A stretch of DNA of 64,000 nt from Anoplopoma fimbria (Eukaryota; Chordata; Actinopteri; Perciformes; Anoplopomatidae), in assembly GCF_027596085.1 (NCBI RefSeq), contig NC_072457.1, positions 2,012,471 through 2,076,470 on the forward strand. The letters are read 5' to 3'. This document shows positions 48,062 to 59,498 of the stretch, one piece after another (the stretch's first letter is position 1; each line of letters starts with the position of its first letter). Below the pieces are notes generated by a model. The model ran no database searches, was not told the origin of the DNA, and saw only the letters and a list, made by a program, of their open reading frames with translations. Position numbers and translations under genes: made by a program.

Positions 48062-51000
48062 AACAGGCGAGCACAGCGCCTCACGGGTGATTTATAACAA
48101 CTGAATCCATCAATAATTGATGCTAGATTGTAATACCTATTCATCCGTCACTATTTAGCCACAGTGGAATGCTCTCTCTGGTTGCCACTCCCGTCATTAG
48201 CCGACCAGACACCCAATAATCGGTAGATATACACTCTCATCCTCATGCACACAAAGCACCTCCTGTCTTTGATAAATGATCATAGAATAGAGCGGGAAGA
48301 CCACTAAAGGCTTAGCGTCTCCCCAGGACGTGGTCAGGCGTGTTCCTGCTGTTCATTATAGCACACATGTGATGCTGCTACACTCCTCTCACTCTTTTTC
48401 AGCAGGTTGCCCGTCCGTCTCGATGCTGAAACATACAGAAACTAATCCCCTGTTCACATGCACGCCTTCAGGCGGTCTCCAGTCCACAACACTCATCATA
48501 TCTTTGTTCTGAGGAAAACCCCCACGCAGCACGGGAGAACATGCAGACCTTCAGTTCGTGATCCTCTTCAATCCTACTTTCATTAAAATGTCATATGATA
48601 ATGAGTTCATATTCATCATATGAGGATTAGGATTAGGCTGTACATTAAAATGTAGGCTTTTAATCTAGAAATTATACATTTTTCATGACGGCAAGATTGT
48701 ATGTTCTCGGAATTTTACAGTAGATCATTTTTTTTCACGTGTGTTGGATACGGTTAAATTTGATATAACGTCCTCTATTCCGTAAAAAAAAAATGTTATG
48801 CTTACTTTAGGTAAAAACCACTCGATGCATTAAATAGATTGTGGAAACACCTTTGCTAAATAAGTTCTGATGTAGCAACATTTAAGTTAAACGATAACAG
48901 ATATTCTTATAACATGCAAATGCTCGTCTTCATCTTCAGACAGCACGGGACATGACCAAAAGTAGATGACATGAAATGTTCAATTAAAACTTGCAACATT
49001 GAAACAGATTCTTGAAAATCTCAATCTCAATTTTTCTATTGGTTATCCACATGCGGCGGCTAAAGTAGGGTTAAATGAAATGAGTGTGTGCGGTTGAAGG
49101 TCATTCACAGTTTGGTGGGTCACTCTGAAATTCACATTGCCAAGTTTAAGGTCCAGGATTAAGAGTATTTGAACTTGGCTCACCTCTGGGCTACTGCACC
49201 GGCACAAGGACATTCGTCTGTGATGAATCCTCTCCGGACTCCTCTGTCCACTGCAAAAATGTTGTTGGGGGTCACTACCCACCTTTAAACCCGCAGTAAC
49301 TTTTTGGCTATTTACACAATCAGCAAATATGAAACAACCTAACCATTCACTTTGAGTCACGTTTCTGGCCACCTGGCGAATTTAATCACTCTACCTTTAG
49401 ACCTTTTCACTCTCAACTCCCGAGGGAAATATCTGGCTCCTTAGCTGCTAAATGTTAACTTTTTCTGTCTGAGGTTTGGTGATGGGCAGGTAGCAAGCAG
49501 GCTGAAAACATCTGCCTGTTGTGGCTGAAGAGAGCATTTAGAATGAACCAAAACAGTAACAGTAAAGCTGAGACTGAAACTGTGGATTTAGGGGATGATT
49601 CTCTGCAGGTTCAAGAAGACACATGAACCAATGGTAATATGAAAATATTGCTCATTGTCACTTAAAACCTGAAAATCCACTTGAGATCTGTTTCGGCCCC
49701 TATTAAAATTTTAAAAGTTAATAGTGCATAAGTACTTGATGATGGAAGTATATGATGGCCATTCCCATGATTAATTATATCTCAATTTCTGGGTTTATAC
49801 CAAATGTTAAACATTATTTTGTGCTAAATTTAACCATATCTTTATTTTAAATGATTAAAAATCCCTCCAAAATACCACTTTAGGAAATCAAGATCTCGAT
49901 GAACACCATACAGATATCTCTGCTGTGAATTGGTATGAAAGACTTTTGACATTTGGAGATTTCTGCAGTTGGATTGCGATCATCACATCATCATATATGA
50001 ATACAATACATAAGAGTCTTACGGTGAAAACAGCACATTTATACTGCATGCAAAAAAAACAGCATTGTTTTGCAGCTGGCCATGTCTATGAAGGACAAAC
50101 TCATGGGTACCAACAGAACCCATTCTCATTCATATAATATGAGGTGAGAGTTCGAGGGACGCCTGTGAATATGAATGAAGATAAAGCCATGCCAGACTTT
50201 CCCTCACCAAAATGTTGCCTAACTATGGAACATTGTTTAGCCTTCTTCCCCACAAGCATGACATGATTAGTACCAAGGGATTCCTAATGGTTTTTTTTGT
50301 TTTTGTTTCATATCATACCAATATCTTCAGGCTTTAAAACCGAGCATGCTTCAGCCTCTGAAAGAAAGTAAAGTTGGCCTGCAAGAAGTACAAGAGGTTG
50401 AAGAGAAGGAAATTAGGTCTGCAGCCTACAGAGGAATTATTATTATAAGTATCTGCGTTTTTGTCAGACATCATCATACATTTAGAACCAGCCTCTCAGT
50501 CACATTAGTGTTAGAATGTACTTGTGTTATTCTAAAATGTGCCACTATCAATATATAAATGTACCTATATTATTTTAATAGGTGATGTTACCAAGCCTTC
50601 TTATCTTCCCACTCTAATAATGATTATGTGACATTTACATTAAACTACTGACATTTAGAACGCTCACCAATATATTATCTTAAATGTCTCATTGTCACAT
50701 TGACAGTTTGTCATTAACCGCAGTGACACAATTTTGTGTTTCTTTTGTTTAATTTCCAGGGAATTGTAAATAGAAGTGACAAATCCAAGGTCTGAGGTTG
50801 TCAAACACTTTATGGACTTTATTAAATGAGGTGAGAGCTTCTCTGGTTTTAGCCTTCAATCAACAATGAATGTCAATGATTCTAAAACAAAAAAATGTTT
50901 CATAAAGATGTTTTATATCTCGTATCACAGCTGCAGAGATGCACAATGCCGCGTGATTTAAGTTGTGAACAGAAAATAGAAATGTAACAATGTGCCATTA

Positions 51001-51079
51001 TATGTACTACCTTAGATAAACAGCAACCTCCCTTAGCAGACTTTCTTTCTTACGTTGAACGTAATTCAAACATTAAACA
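48062..51079. other. Long unique non-coding region
   Basis: No gene, RNA or repeat is recognised in about 3 kb. Frames such as 49043-49372 (109 codons, minus) have no domain. Confidence 0.5.
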
Positions 51080-51415
51080 TCATAACTTAAAACAACATCA
51101 CTTAAAACTACGTAACTTAAAACAACGAAACCTAAAACAACGAAACGTAAAACAACGAAACGTAAAAAAAGTAACTTTAAAAAAGTAACTTAAAAAAAGT
51201 AACTTAAAAAAAAAGTCACGTAAAACAACGAAAACGTAAAAAAAGTAACTTAAAAAAAAAAACGTAATACAAAAAATGGAAGACAAAAATGCTTAAAACA
51301 ACTATACGTGAAACAACTCAATGTAAAACAACAAAACTTAAAAAACATACTGTAAAATAGCGAAATGTAAAACAATGTCTGGTAAAACAACTTCATCTAA
51401 AACTATGTCATGTAA
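51080..51415 (+). repeat. Degenerate A-rich tandem repeat
   Basis: Variable units of about 12-15 bp built on ACGTAAAACAACGAA, ACTTAAAACAAC and AGTAACTTAAAAAA. Unit length varies through changes in A-run length. On the minus strand this yields the Phe-rich frame 51098-51286, which is not a gene. Confidence 0.85.
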
Positions 51416-51617
51416 GAGAATATCATATCAATGCCAACATTTGTTCTGGCGACTGTGTTGCCTTTCAATCAGGATAGACAGTCATTTATTACACATGCAT
51501 AAGAAATGAATAATGCAGAGTCTTTGGCGATTGGACTCCATAGCGACTTGGACTCCCTGAAGAGGGGCAGTGATGCTGAGGCCAGACAAGGCACAATGAC
51601 TTCAGGAGTCCAGACAC

Positions 51618-51654
51618 TGGTGGTGGTGGTGGTGGTGGTGGTGGTGGTGGTGGT
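51618..51654 (+). repeat. (TGG)n microsatellite, 12 units
   Basis: A perfect TGG array. Minus-strand frames read it as poly-Pro (51489-51779) or poly-Thr (51469-51753). Confidence 0.97.
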
Positions 51655-53089
51655 GAGTCTCTGCCCCTGATGATGAATGAGGAGCATGACTGTGATACCG
51701 GCTGGAGGTGAGTGGGTGGAGGAGGGTTGCATCTGATTGTGCTGCAATGACAACTGACAATTTTAAAGTTTGACAGCAACGATGTGATTGGCTTCAGAAA
51801 ACCATGGCAGAATCTGGTTGGTTACCTTTAAGTGAACACCTACAATCAGCTGATAGAGTAGTCATGGGAAGAGAGTGAGTGAGATTATGAATGAAAAGGA
51901 GAGTAAAGATTCCTCTAAGCTTCATTTAGCTCATGGCTGTTATATAGAGGTTATCTCTGCTGAGTGTCCGACCTGATCTTCTAATATCCAAAAGGTAAAT
52001 TGTCATGGTGTCACTCACCCTCTAATAATGATGAGGGGAGAAGATTAAAAAGGACCTGAAAGGATTATGTTGACCTGCTTAGAGAAACAGATATATTTAT
52101 GCTGGAAGCAAAAAAAATATATTTATACACAAAACCTGGACCGATGTTGTCAAACCATTCAGGTGTGCTTCCTTTAGATTACAGACACCGATCAGAGAGG
52201 TGAGGCGGCTCCTGCAGGCAGAGCGGCCTTGTTATTAATAGGAAAGCCTTTTGTTTGATGTTGAGTCTTTACGACCACTAGAAGTCAAACGTTGCTTTGC
52301 TGGAACAATATATGTCATCCTAACTTCCATTCATTTGACATGCAGCACAGCATGTCTATCACCTTCACTACGCCTGCGAGCTTTTTCTCTGCATACATTG
52401 AGATATCCTACAGATCAATGAGAAGCTTCAGAGAGGGAAATCTAAAGTAACCTCTGGCTGAGATTATTCTCCCGTCTGCCGGAGGGCATCGCTGCAACTC
52501 TCCTGTCTTCTGCTGGAGTTGCTTTAGATCAGCAGAACAACTTCCTGTATATGCAGAGGACATTATAGATTACTTCAAAGCAGAGTTGCATCAGCTGAAA
52601 TCAGCTCTTTAGCAAATATAATTAAGAGAGCAAGAAGCGCAGGCTGATGGGCTTCTAGTGCAGCTACTAGCAGGCCAATCCAGCTCTCCACAATAATTGG
52701 CAAAAAAAGGTTTATTAACAGAGATGAGGCATTCAATAAAAGGCTTTTAAATTTGTTTGTGAGGTTGTCCCATCCCAACGTCACCATCCTTTCTTTTAAA
52801 TTGTAGAACCCCTGAATGGTTGGCGGTGTCAATAAAGGCTGCAGACATGACAGGAAATCCATCATTTTGCTTTGTTTTGGTCTTTTGGAAAATATTATCT
52901 AATATTAAGTGATCACATAATACTTTGTGATAACAAGGATGCCTAATCAATAAATGCACTTCAAAGTTATTTCTAGACAGGATGTAGAACGTATGATCAC
53001 AGCACTTTCTCATGTGAAGAGATCATTTGAACAATAAATCGAACAGGTTGTTATAAAACTACAAAATAGTTGAGTAATAGTGGACAGAA
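51655..53089. other. Unique non-coding sequence, no gene recognised
   Basis: Overlapping minus frames 52575-52865 and 52747-53013 show no domain. Nothing else is supported. Confidence 0.5.
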
Positions 53090-53460
53090 GAGCAAATAGA
53101 CAGGACAAAAAAAAAAAGAATAGCATAGAGAGTTTGCTATAAACTGAGAGAGGAGAGATTGAGGCGCTGAAGAACTCAGCTGTCAGGTCGGCTCTGAAGG
53201 AACCCAAAAGATGAGGCGAGTAAACGAGATGAAGGAGAAAGGGCTGGAAGAAAACAAATGGAGATGGACATGCAGAGGTCAGAGATGGGTAGAGAGACAG
53301 AAAAGGAAAGGGAAGATGGAAAGAGGGAGACAAAGTGAGGAAGGAAAAGGAGGAGGAGAAACAGGACAAAGACAATGAAGTGGGGAATGCAAAAATTAGG
53401 AAGAACAAATTGGAGAATTAAAAAAGGGGAAAGGTGGAGATACAACAGAGGAGACGACAT
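53090..53460 (+). other. Purine-rich strand tract
   Basis: The plus strand is dominated by A and G for about 370 bp (AAAGGAAAGGGAAGATGG, GAAGGAAAAGGAGGAGGAG). The minus strand consequently has long Phe/Leu/Ser/Pro-rich frames (53010-53408, 53176-53460), which are composition artefacts. It is a possible triplex or H-DNA former. Confidence 0.6.
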
Positions 53461-54037
53461 CTGGGTTTAACGGTAAATCCAATCCCAGACAAACATTAAG
53501 ATTAGAGAGAAACACGGAATAAACAATACAGATAAGGTACTAGAGTAAAACCATAAAAAGAAACAGAGCTTAAGGGGAGACACTACAGGCGAATAGAGTA
53601 AAATATTTACCCATAAAGTTTATTACTTACATGAAGACGATACATTTTTGTATTAAAAGTTTTCTGGAAAAGAATGTTTAAAGATGCAAGTGTCCTTATC
53701 AAGTATTTGATAATTTTCTTACATTTCCAGAACAGAAAACTGAAGTTTAGTTCAAAGTTATTTTTTCATGTTGTTGACATATTAGAGTGGAAATGTTGCA
53801 TATCTCTGTGTATCACTCATGAATATCAAAATGTTTTAGTAGTAAATGTTGTATAAATCAGGCTCTGAATGACATATGAACAAACCCCTCTGTAGAAACC
53901 TTCAGAATATAGAGAGGAATGAAGCTGTAAAGTTTGGTGTATGTAAGAGCTACTGAAGTGGAGATTTCTGGATCAGAGTCTGAAAAAAAACTAATTTAGA
54001 GAAAACGGCCTTTAAAGATATGTTTTGTAGAATTACA
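53461..54037. other. Unique non-coding sequence
   Basis: No supported feature. The words GACACTACAGGCGAATAGAG and TAAA at about 53579 recur as GACACTACAGGTGAATAGGG at 55622, just after the transposon. This is a local repeat on either side of the Tc1 element. Confidence 0.5.
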
Positions 54038-54039
54038 TA

Positions 54040-54240
54040 CAGCGGGTAAAATAAGTATTGAACACGTCACCATTTCTCTCAGTAAATATATTTCTAAAAG
54101 TGCTATTGACATGAGTTGTTCACCAGATGTCGGTAACAACCCAAGTAATCCATACATACAAAGAAAACCAAACAAATAAGTTCAGAAATTAGGTGATGTG
54201 TAATAAAATGGAAGGACACAGGGAAAAAGTATTGAACACA
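54040..54240 (+). repeat. Left terminal inverted repeat of Tc1 element
   Basis: It begins CAGCGGGTAAAATAAGTATTG. Outer and inner direct repeats AGTATTGAACAC lie at 54054-54065 and 54228-54239. Confidence 0.95.
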
Positions 54241-54251
54241 CTTACTGAAAT

Positions 54252-55267
54252 TTATTTAATATTTCGTACAAAAGCCTTTGTTGTAATGACAGCTTCAAGA
54301 CGCCTCCTGTATGGAGAAACTAGTCCCATGCATTGCTCAGGTGTGATTTTGGCCCATTCTTCCACACAAACAGTCTTCAGATCTAGAAGGTTCCGTGGGC
54401 CTCTTCTATGAACTCTGATCTTTAGTTCTTTCTATAGATTTTCTATTGGATTCAAGTCAGGTGATTGGCTGGGCCATTCTAGCAGCTTTATTTTCTTTCT
54501 CTGAAACCAGTTGAGCGTTTCCTTGGCTGTGTGTTTGGGATCATTGACTTGCTGAAATGTCACCCTGTTTCATCTTCATCATCCTGCTAGATGGCAGCAG
54601 ATTTTTTATCAATAATGTCTCGGTACATTTTTCCATTCATCCTTCCTTCAATTATATGAAGTTTGCCAGTGTTCCCACCTCCAAACTTCACTGTTGGTAT
54701 GGTGTTTTTGGGGTGATGTGCAGTGCCATTTGACCTCCAAACATGGTGTGTATTATGGCATCCAAAGAGTTCAATGTTGGTCTCATCTGACCAGACTATA
54801 TTCTCCCAGTATTTCACAGGCGTGTCTAAATGTTGAGCAGCAAACTTTAAACGAGCTTCAACATGCTTTTTCTTCAGCAATGGAGTCTTGCGTGGTGAGC
54901 GTGCATACAGGCCACGGCGGTTGAGTGCATTACTTATTGTTTTCTTTGAAACAATTGTACCTGCTGATTCCAGGTCTTTCTGAAGCTCTCCACAAGTGGT
55001 CCTTGGCTCTTGGACAACTCTTCTGATAATTATTTTCACTCCTCTGTCAGAAATCTTGCGAGGAGCACCTGGTCGTGGCCGGTTTATGGTGAAATGATGT
55101 TCTTTCCACTTCTGCATTATGGCCCCAACAGTGCTCACTGGAACATTCAGAAGTTTAGAAATCCTTCTGTAACCAATGCCATCAGTATGTTTTGCAACAA
55201 TAAGGTTGTGAAGGTCTTGAGAGAGCTCTTTGCTTTTACCCATCATGAGATGTTTCTTGTGTGACAC
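54252..55267 (-). pseudogene. Tc1 transposase, inactivated
   Basis: A Tc1-family DDE transposase would cut and paste its own element in the nucleus. The first open part (55267-54587, 226 codons) starts with an upstream Met, but the usual family start is probably the MGKSKEL Met at codon 9. It shows a first helix-turn-helix (about residues 13-55), a basic RPRPGAPRK hinge (63-71), a second helix-turn-helix (about 94-125), and the first catalytic Asp in WSDET (D161). After PTVKFGGG (191-198) about a dozen residues usual in the family are missing. Breaks: TAG at 54587-54589; a frameshift near 54560-54590; the second catalytic Asp replaced by Val (codon at 54546-54548, in FQQVNDPKH); and TAG at 54432-54434 just after NPIENL. 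The catalytic Glu (54441-54443) remains, and the frame ends at TAA 54252-54254. Confidence 0.95.
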
Positions 55268-55409
55268 CTTGGTAATGAGACACCTTCTTATAGGCCATCA
55301 GTTGGGACTGAACCAGCTGATATTAATTTGCACTGATTGCTTTCTAATTACTGATAGATTTCAGCTGGTGTCTTGGCTTTTCATGCCTTTTTGCACCTCC
55401 CTTTCTTCA

Positions 55410-55610
55410 TGTGTTCAATACTTTTCCCCTGTGTCATTCCATTTTATTACACATCACCTCATTTCTGAACTTATTTCTTTGGTTTTCTTTGTATGTATGG
55501 ATTACTTGGGTTGTTACCGACATCTGGTGAACATTTCATGTCAATAGCACCTTTAGAAATATATTTACTGAGAAAAATGGTGACGTGTTCAATACTTATT
55601 TTACCCGCTG
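55410..55610 (-). repeat. Right terminal inverted repeat of Tc1 element
   Basis: Inverse of the left end. The direct repeats, as GTGTTCAATACT, lie at 55411-55422 and 55585-55596. Confidence 0.95.
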
Positions 55611-55612
55611 TA

Positions 55613-58093
55613 CATTTTAAAGACACTACAGGTGAATAGGGTAAAAACGTCCTTACTAGATAGCTTGCATTAGGACAATTATTTTTCTAAGTTTTAAAAA
55701 ATGTTCCGTAAAAAAATGCAAATGAGGCATTGACTAATGGACATTTTTTGTGATTTAGGAGAAATCTACAGAATCAAAAAGACAACGTAGTAAAAAAAAA
55801 ATGACACTCGACTATATTATGGATGTTTTCTTTCCACTTGGCTGATAGAAGAAACATGAAACACAATGTTTTTGCCTGGGGTGATTCTGAAGACATGCAA
55901 AATAACAAGAAGAAGTGAAAGAATGATGGACAGAGAACAAGTCACAAAGGACAAATGTACCTCATTCAGACAATGATTTTAAAAAATCATGAAAGCAGTA
56001 AATTATTTGAATATCAGCCACTGTCCTTGTTTTATTTACTGAATGCTCCGATGCTTTAGGCTCCTGTTACACAGAATATACAATCTCCAAGATGTTGAAA
56101 AATGTATCAAAGACACCGAAGGATGATGATGTTCAATACACTGTATTTTTTTACACTGTATAAGTTTGCAAAGTCTGATAGATGATTAATTAACAGAGGG
56201 TGCACATGGGCTGATAGATTTTGGATGAATAGCCCAAAGGTACATATACACAGGGATGTCGACTCTGCAGCTAGACTAGTCATTCAGGGTTTGTTTAATC
56301 CCCCAATACAAACAAAATAGTTTAAAAGACCATCCAATTAACGCCAACGTGTGATTAAGGTTGTATTCAAAACTCAAGCAATTGAACCGTATCCCAAAGA
56401 TGTCTTTGTACATGACTTGAAAATCTCAGATAACCTGCAAGTGAGCAGAAACGTTGGAGGTAATTGGTGATTGCTGATACTGGATGGAAGAAGGTCAGAG
56501 AAAAACTGCTGAGGTAGTTTGGGAGATGTTAAGGTTTTTTCTGCAGTCTACACGGTTTTCTTTTTTATCAGTGGCAACTGGTGGTCCAACATGATGGATA
56601 TGTGGATCTAAATTTGGTGTAATTTGGACTTGATTAATACGTTTATCTGATTTATTTCTTATAATACTCTCTTTGCCACTTACTCCCAACTCAAACTATA
56701 ATGTTTCAGCCCAATCGCCAGGAAAAAAAGCAAGTATACATTTAATGTAGGCCTTTTTTTGTGCTTAGAATGTGGATGGTTTCGCAATCTGTTAGAGCGC
56801 CCGTTACTGAAAGTATAACGGCAAGAAAGTCCATCTATGGCGTCTGTGAGTGGAGGTTGGGTCATACAAACACAGGACTTTCACCCAGGAGATGCTGTTC
56901 GTGCCTATTTTAAAAACAATGAAAACGCTGAGTTTACGCTTGTTCTGTAACATTATTCTACGGTTATTTATGGTCGTTGCATTGTTACAGTTGTTACTTT
57001 AGCTTGTTAACTTTCATTATTTCATTATTATTTAACTCACAGCCTGATCCTTTTGAAGTTTTGTTGCCTAAACGTAAGCAATCGTCTCACATTAACATTA
57101 ACATTAACCACGTGCCATCGTGCGTTTCTTCAAGCTTGATATGAGCCTGTCTTTATGAAACACATTTTTCAACGTATCAGTGATTTGCAATAAATTACAA
57201 TGCCAAACTTTTTTCTGGTGACTGGGTTGAGTGCTCAGTTCTGTGTTGATTCAATTTCATGATCTCTTTGGAGGATGTAATCTGTGGTGCTGTTGAATTA
57301 TACCTAGAGGTGCGTTTGCTATATAACCTTGTCTCGATGATGTAATGGGGTCGCCAAATAATTCAAAGCAACCAGCACTGCGTTGGAAAGTAAACATCAC
57401 AGGTAGATTCAGATAGGAATAAATGTAAATGATAAAACTGATAAACAGTATAACCAAGCTACCACTGTAACACCACCTTCAGAAGAACATGGGAGGAATA
57501 TGGAGATGAAAGTGCAAATCCTGGTCACCTATAAATTATGTACAACAAAACTGGATCGTCAATTATACATTTCCAGGGAAACATATTTACATAATGAAGT
57601 AAGTAAAATTTAAACAACATCCTGTTGCTTCTTTAAACTGAGAGTTTCCTGCTGTGAATGTTATCGTCACTGTCGTCTGGTTCTCCTTGTGTCCGTCTTT
57701 TAGAAGGTCTTCATGATCAGTGATGATGACGATGAAGTCAACTTGTATATTACGTGTCTTTTTCAGATTATGGACAATCACAGGTTCATTCCTATAAAGA
57801 AATAAACACAGAGGTTTTACGTTTTACCATCTCTCACACAAACATAAACACAGAGTTGCTCTCACTCATACCAAGCAATGCTTTCATTCTAGCACATACA
57901 AACCCACATTCTCCCTCAACGTCTCTCTCTCTCTCTCCCTCCTCCTCCCATTCACACGCTAAAGAAAATGCATCCCTTTGTCAGGATAATAGGAAGTTAA
58001 TTGGTAGGTTGGTTCCACTGGGGCTCAGAGCGGGTCGAACAGTCTGCTGCTGAGTCGCTGATACGGCCAAACACCAATTAGGCTTTGTCTGAC

Positions 58094-58095
<2 letters not shown>
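55613..58095. other. Non-coding with dispersed-repeat fragments
   Basis: No gene is recognised. The part at about 56850-57080 (CAAACACAGGACTTTCACCC, then TTTTGTTGCCTAAACGTAAG) belongs to a dispersed fish repeat, of which other scraps lie at 44944-44990 and 60950-60975. Frames such as 57754-58053 are short and unrecognised. Confidence 0.5.

Positions 58096-58162
<67 letters not shown>
58096..58162 (+). repeat. (GA)n microsatellite, about 33 units
   Basis: An uninterrupted GA array. The frame 58085-58324 crosses it as Arg-Glu. Confidence 0.98.
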
Positions 58163-58169
<7 letters not shown>

Positions 58170-58737
58170 AAGTTACAGGTGAAGACAAAGGTAGGAGGGA
58201 GGTGAAGGTGGGGGTAAACAAGTGGAGAGGGTATATTGGAGCATGTCTCTGTCAGGACATCATGTTATCACCTCCCCGCTGCAGGACCTGGCATATGTTC
58301 CCTCAGAAATATGTTCCCTCATGAACTTTTTGTCCATCCCAAATTAGGCCCCATGTTCCCACAGCATCATCGTTGGCCAACACGCTAACAATATCAGCTA
58401 ACAGATACAGTCTGGATAGAGCTGTATCTGTTGCCTTTGTTCGATGGATTTGTTTAGGCATGAGGAATGAGATTGGGTTTGGGTAAGAATATCAGAGTAA
58501 GCCAATCAGATGCTCAGAGTAGGGAGGGTCATGCCTTCGCCATTTTAGGAAAAAAAAATTGCCACCAGGAAGGTCAATCTCATCCTGCACAATAATTAGC
58601 TGTGTTAGTTGTATTAGCGGAGAAATGGACATTTGATTTCAGGAAAACAGGACAAATGTGCTTTTGGTCTGATGTGACTTTTATCGGACTATTGGGGTTT
58701 CGGAACAACGACATGGCTACAGCAGAGTTACAAATCT
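58163..58737. other. Dispersed repeat preceding a minisatellite
   Basis: Two tandem units like TATGTTCCCTCAGAAA lie at about 58294-58325, in the opposite orientation to the array that follows. The stretch 58688-58725 (GACTATTGGGGTTTCGGAAC, AACGACATGGCTAC) is shared with 19254-19310. No gene is visible. Confidence 0.55.
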
Positions 58738-59498
58738 GAGGGAGCATAGTACTGAGGGAACGTAGACTTTTGGGAACATAGGCTTTAGGAAACATAGGGT
58801 CAAGGTAGCATAGGCTTGAGGGAACATAGGGTATAGGGAACATAGGGTTGAAGCAATGTTGGGTATAGGCAACATAGGGTTGAGGGAACATAGGGTTAAT
58901 CGAACATAAGGTTGGGGGAACATATGGTTAAGGGGAAATCAAGTTGAGGTAACATAAAGTTAAGGGAACACAGGGTTCAGGGAATATAGGTAAGTCGGAA
59001 CATAGTTTTGAGGGAACATTCGGTAGAGGGAACATAGGGTTAAGGGAACATAAGGTTTGGGGAACATAGGGTTTAGAGAAAATAAAGTTAAAGGAATAAA
59101 AAGTTAAGGGAACCAAAGGATGAGGGACCATAGGGCTGAGGGAGCAAAGGCTTGAGGGAACATAGGCTTGATGAACAAAGGGTTAAGGGAACATACCGTA
59201 GAGGGAATAGAGGGATTAGGTATCATAGGGTTGAGGGAACATTGGTTTGAGGGAATATAGGGTAGCGGGAACACAGGGTTAATGGAACCTAGGGTAAACC
59301 AAATATAAGGATGAGGGAACATGGGGTTGAGGGAACATAGGCTTGAGGAAACATTCGGTAGAGGGAACACAGGGTTAAGGGAACGTAAGGTTGAGGCACC
59401 AGAGGGTAGAGGGAACAACGGTTAGAGGGAGCATATGGTTAAGGGAACATAAGGATGAGGAAACATAGGTTTAAAGGAACATAAGGTTGAGGGAACAT
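58738..59498 (+). repeat. 16-bp minisatellite, about 760 bp, heterogeneous
   Basis: The unit is close to GAGGGAACATAGGGTT, with many variants (AAGGGAACATAAGGTT, GAGGGAACATAGGCTT, GAGGGAACATTCGGTA) for about 47 copies. Because 16 is not a multiple of three, a minus-strand reading passes through all three frames of the unit every 48 bp. It shows a 16-residue pattern of Met-Phe-Pro, Tyr-Val-Pro and Leu-Cys-Ser-Leu-Asn-Pro, which keeps the minus frames 58580-58891, 58717-58923, 58928-59131 and 59104-59418 open. None is likely to be a gene. Confidence 0.93.

Larger units (their letters stand above)
54040..55610. mobile_element. Tc1/mariner transposon with long IR/DR ends, 1571 bp
   Basis: The element is bounded by CAGCGGGTAAAATAAG and its reverse complement, with TA target duplications at 54038-54039 and 55611-55612. 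The terminal inverted repeats are about 201 bp each. Each contains two copies of AGTATTGAACAC, 174 bp apart (54054 and 54228; 55411 and 55585 inverted), which is the IR/DR arrangement of fish Tc1 elements such as Sleeping Beauty. By eye the two TIRs differ at about eight of some 200 positions, with no indels. The single encoded gene is a broken transposase on the minus strand. The element could not move by itself, but its ends look complete enough to be mobilised in trans. Confidence 0.96.

Noticed and set aside
51080..51415. CRISPR-like or structured repeat array
   Set aside because: Units are variable in length with no unique spacers, and the genome is clearly eukaryotic. No CRISPR array is present in the window.
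53010..53460. Minus-strand frames rich in Phe, Leu and Ser resembling membrane proteins
   Set aside because: They are mirror images of a purine-rich strand. Hydrophobicity is a by-product of pyrimidine-rich codons.
54694..55264. Plus-strand frames inside the Tc1 element (54694-54924, 55010-55264)
   Set aside because: They are antisense shadows of the minus-strand transposase pseudogene.
58580..59418. Series of minus-strand frames with repeated Met-Phe-Pro / Tyr-Val-Pro motifs, resembling a Pro-rich repeat protein
   Set aside because: The frames are a consequence of a stop-free 16-bp tandem unit. Frame breaks occur wherever a unit varies in length, and no start context, signal peptide or flanking coding sequence is present.
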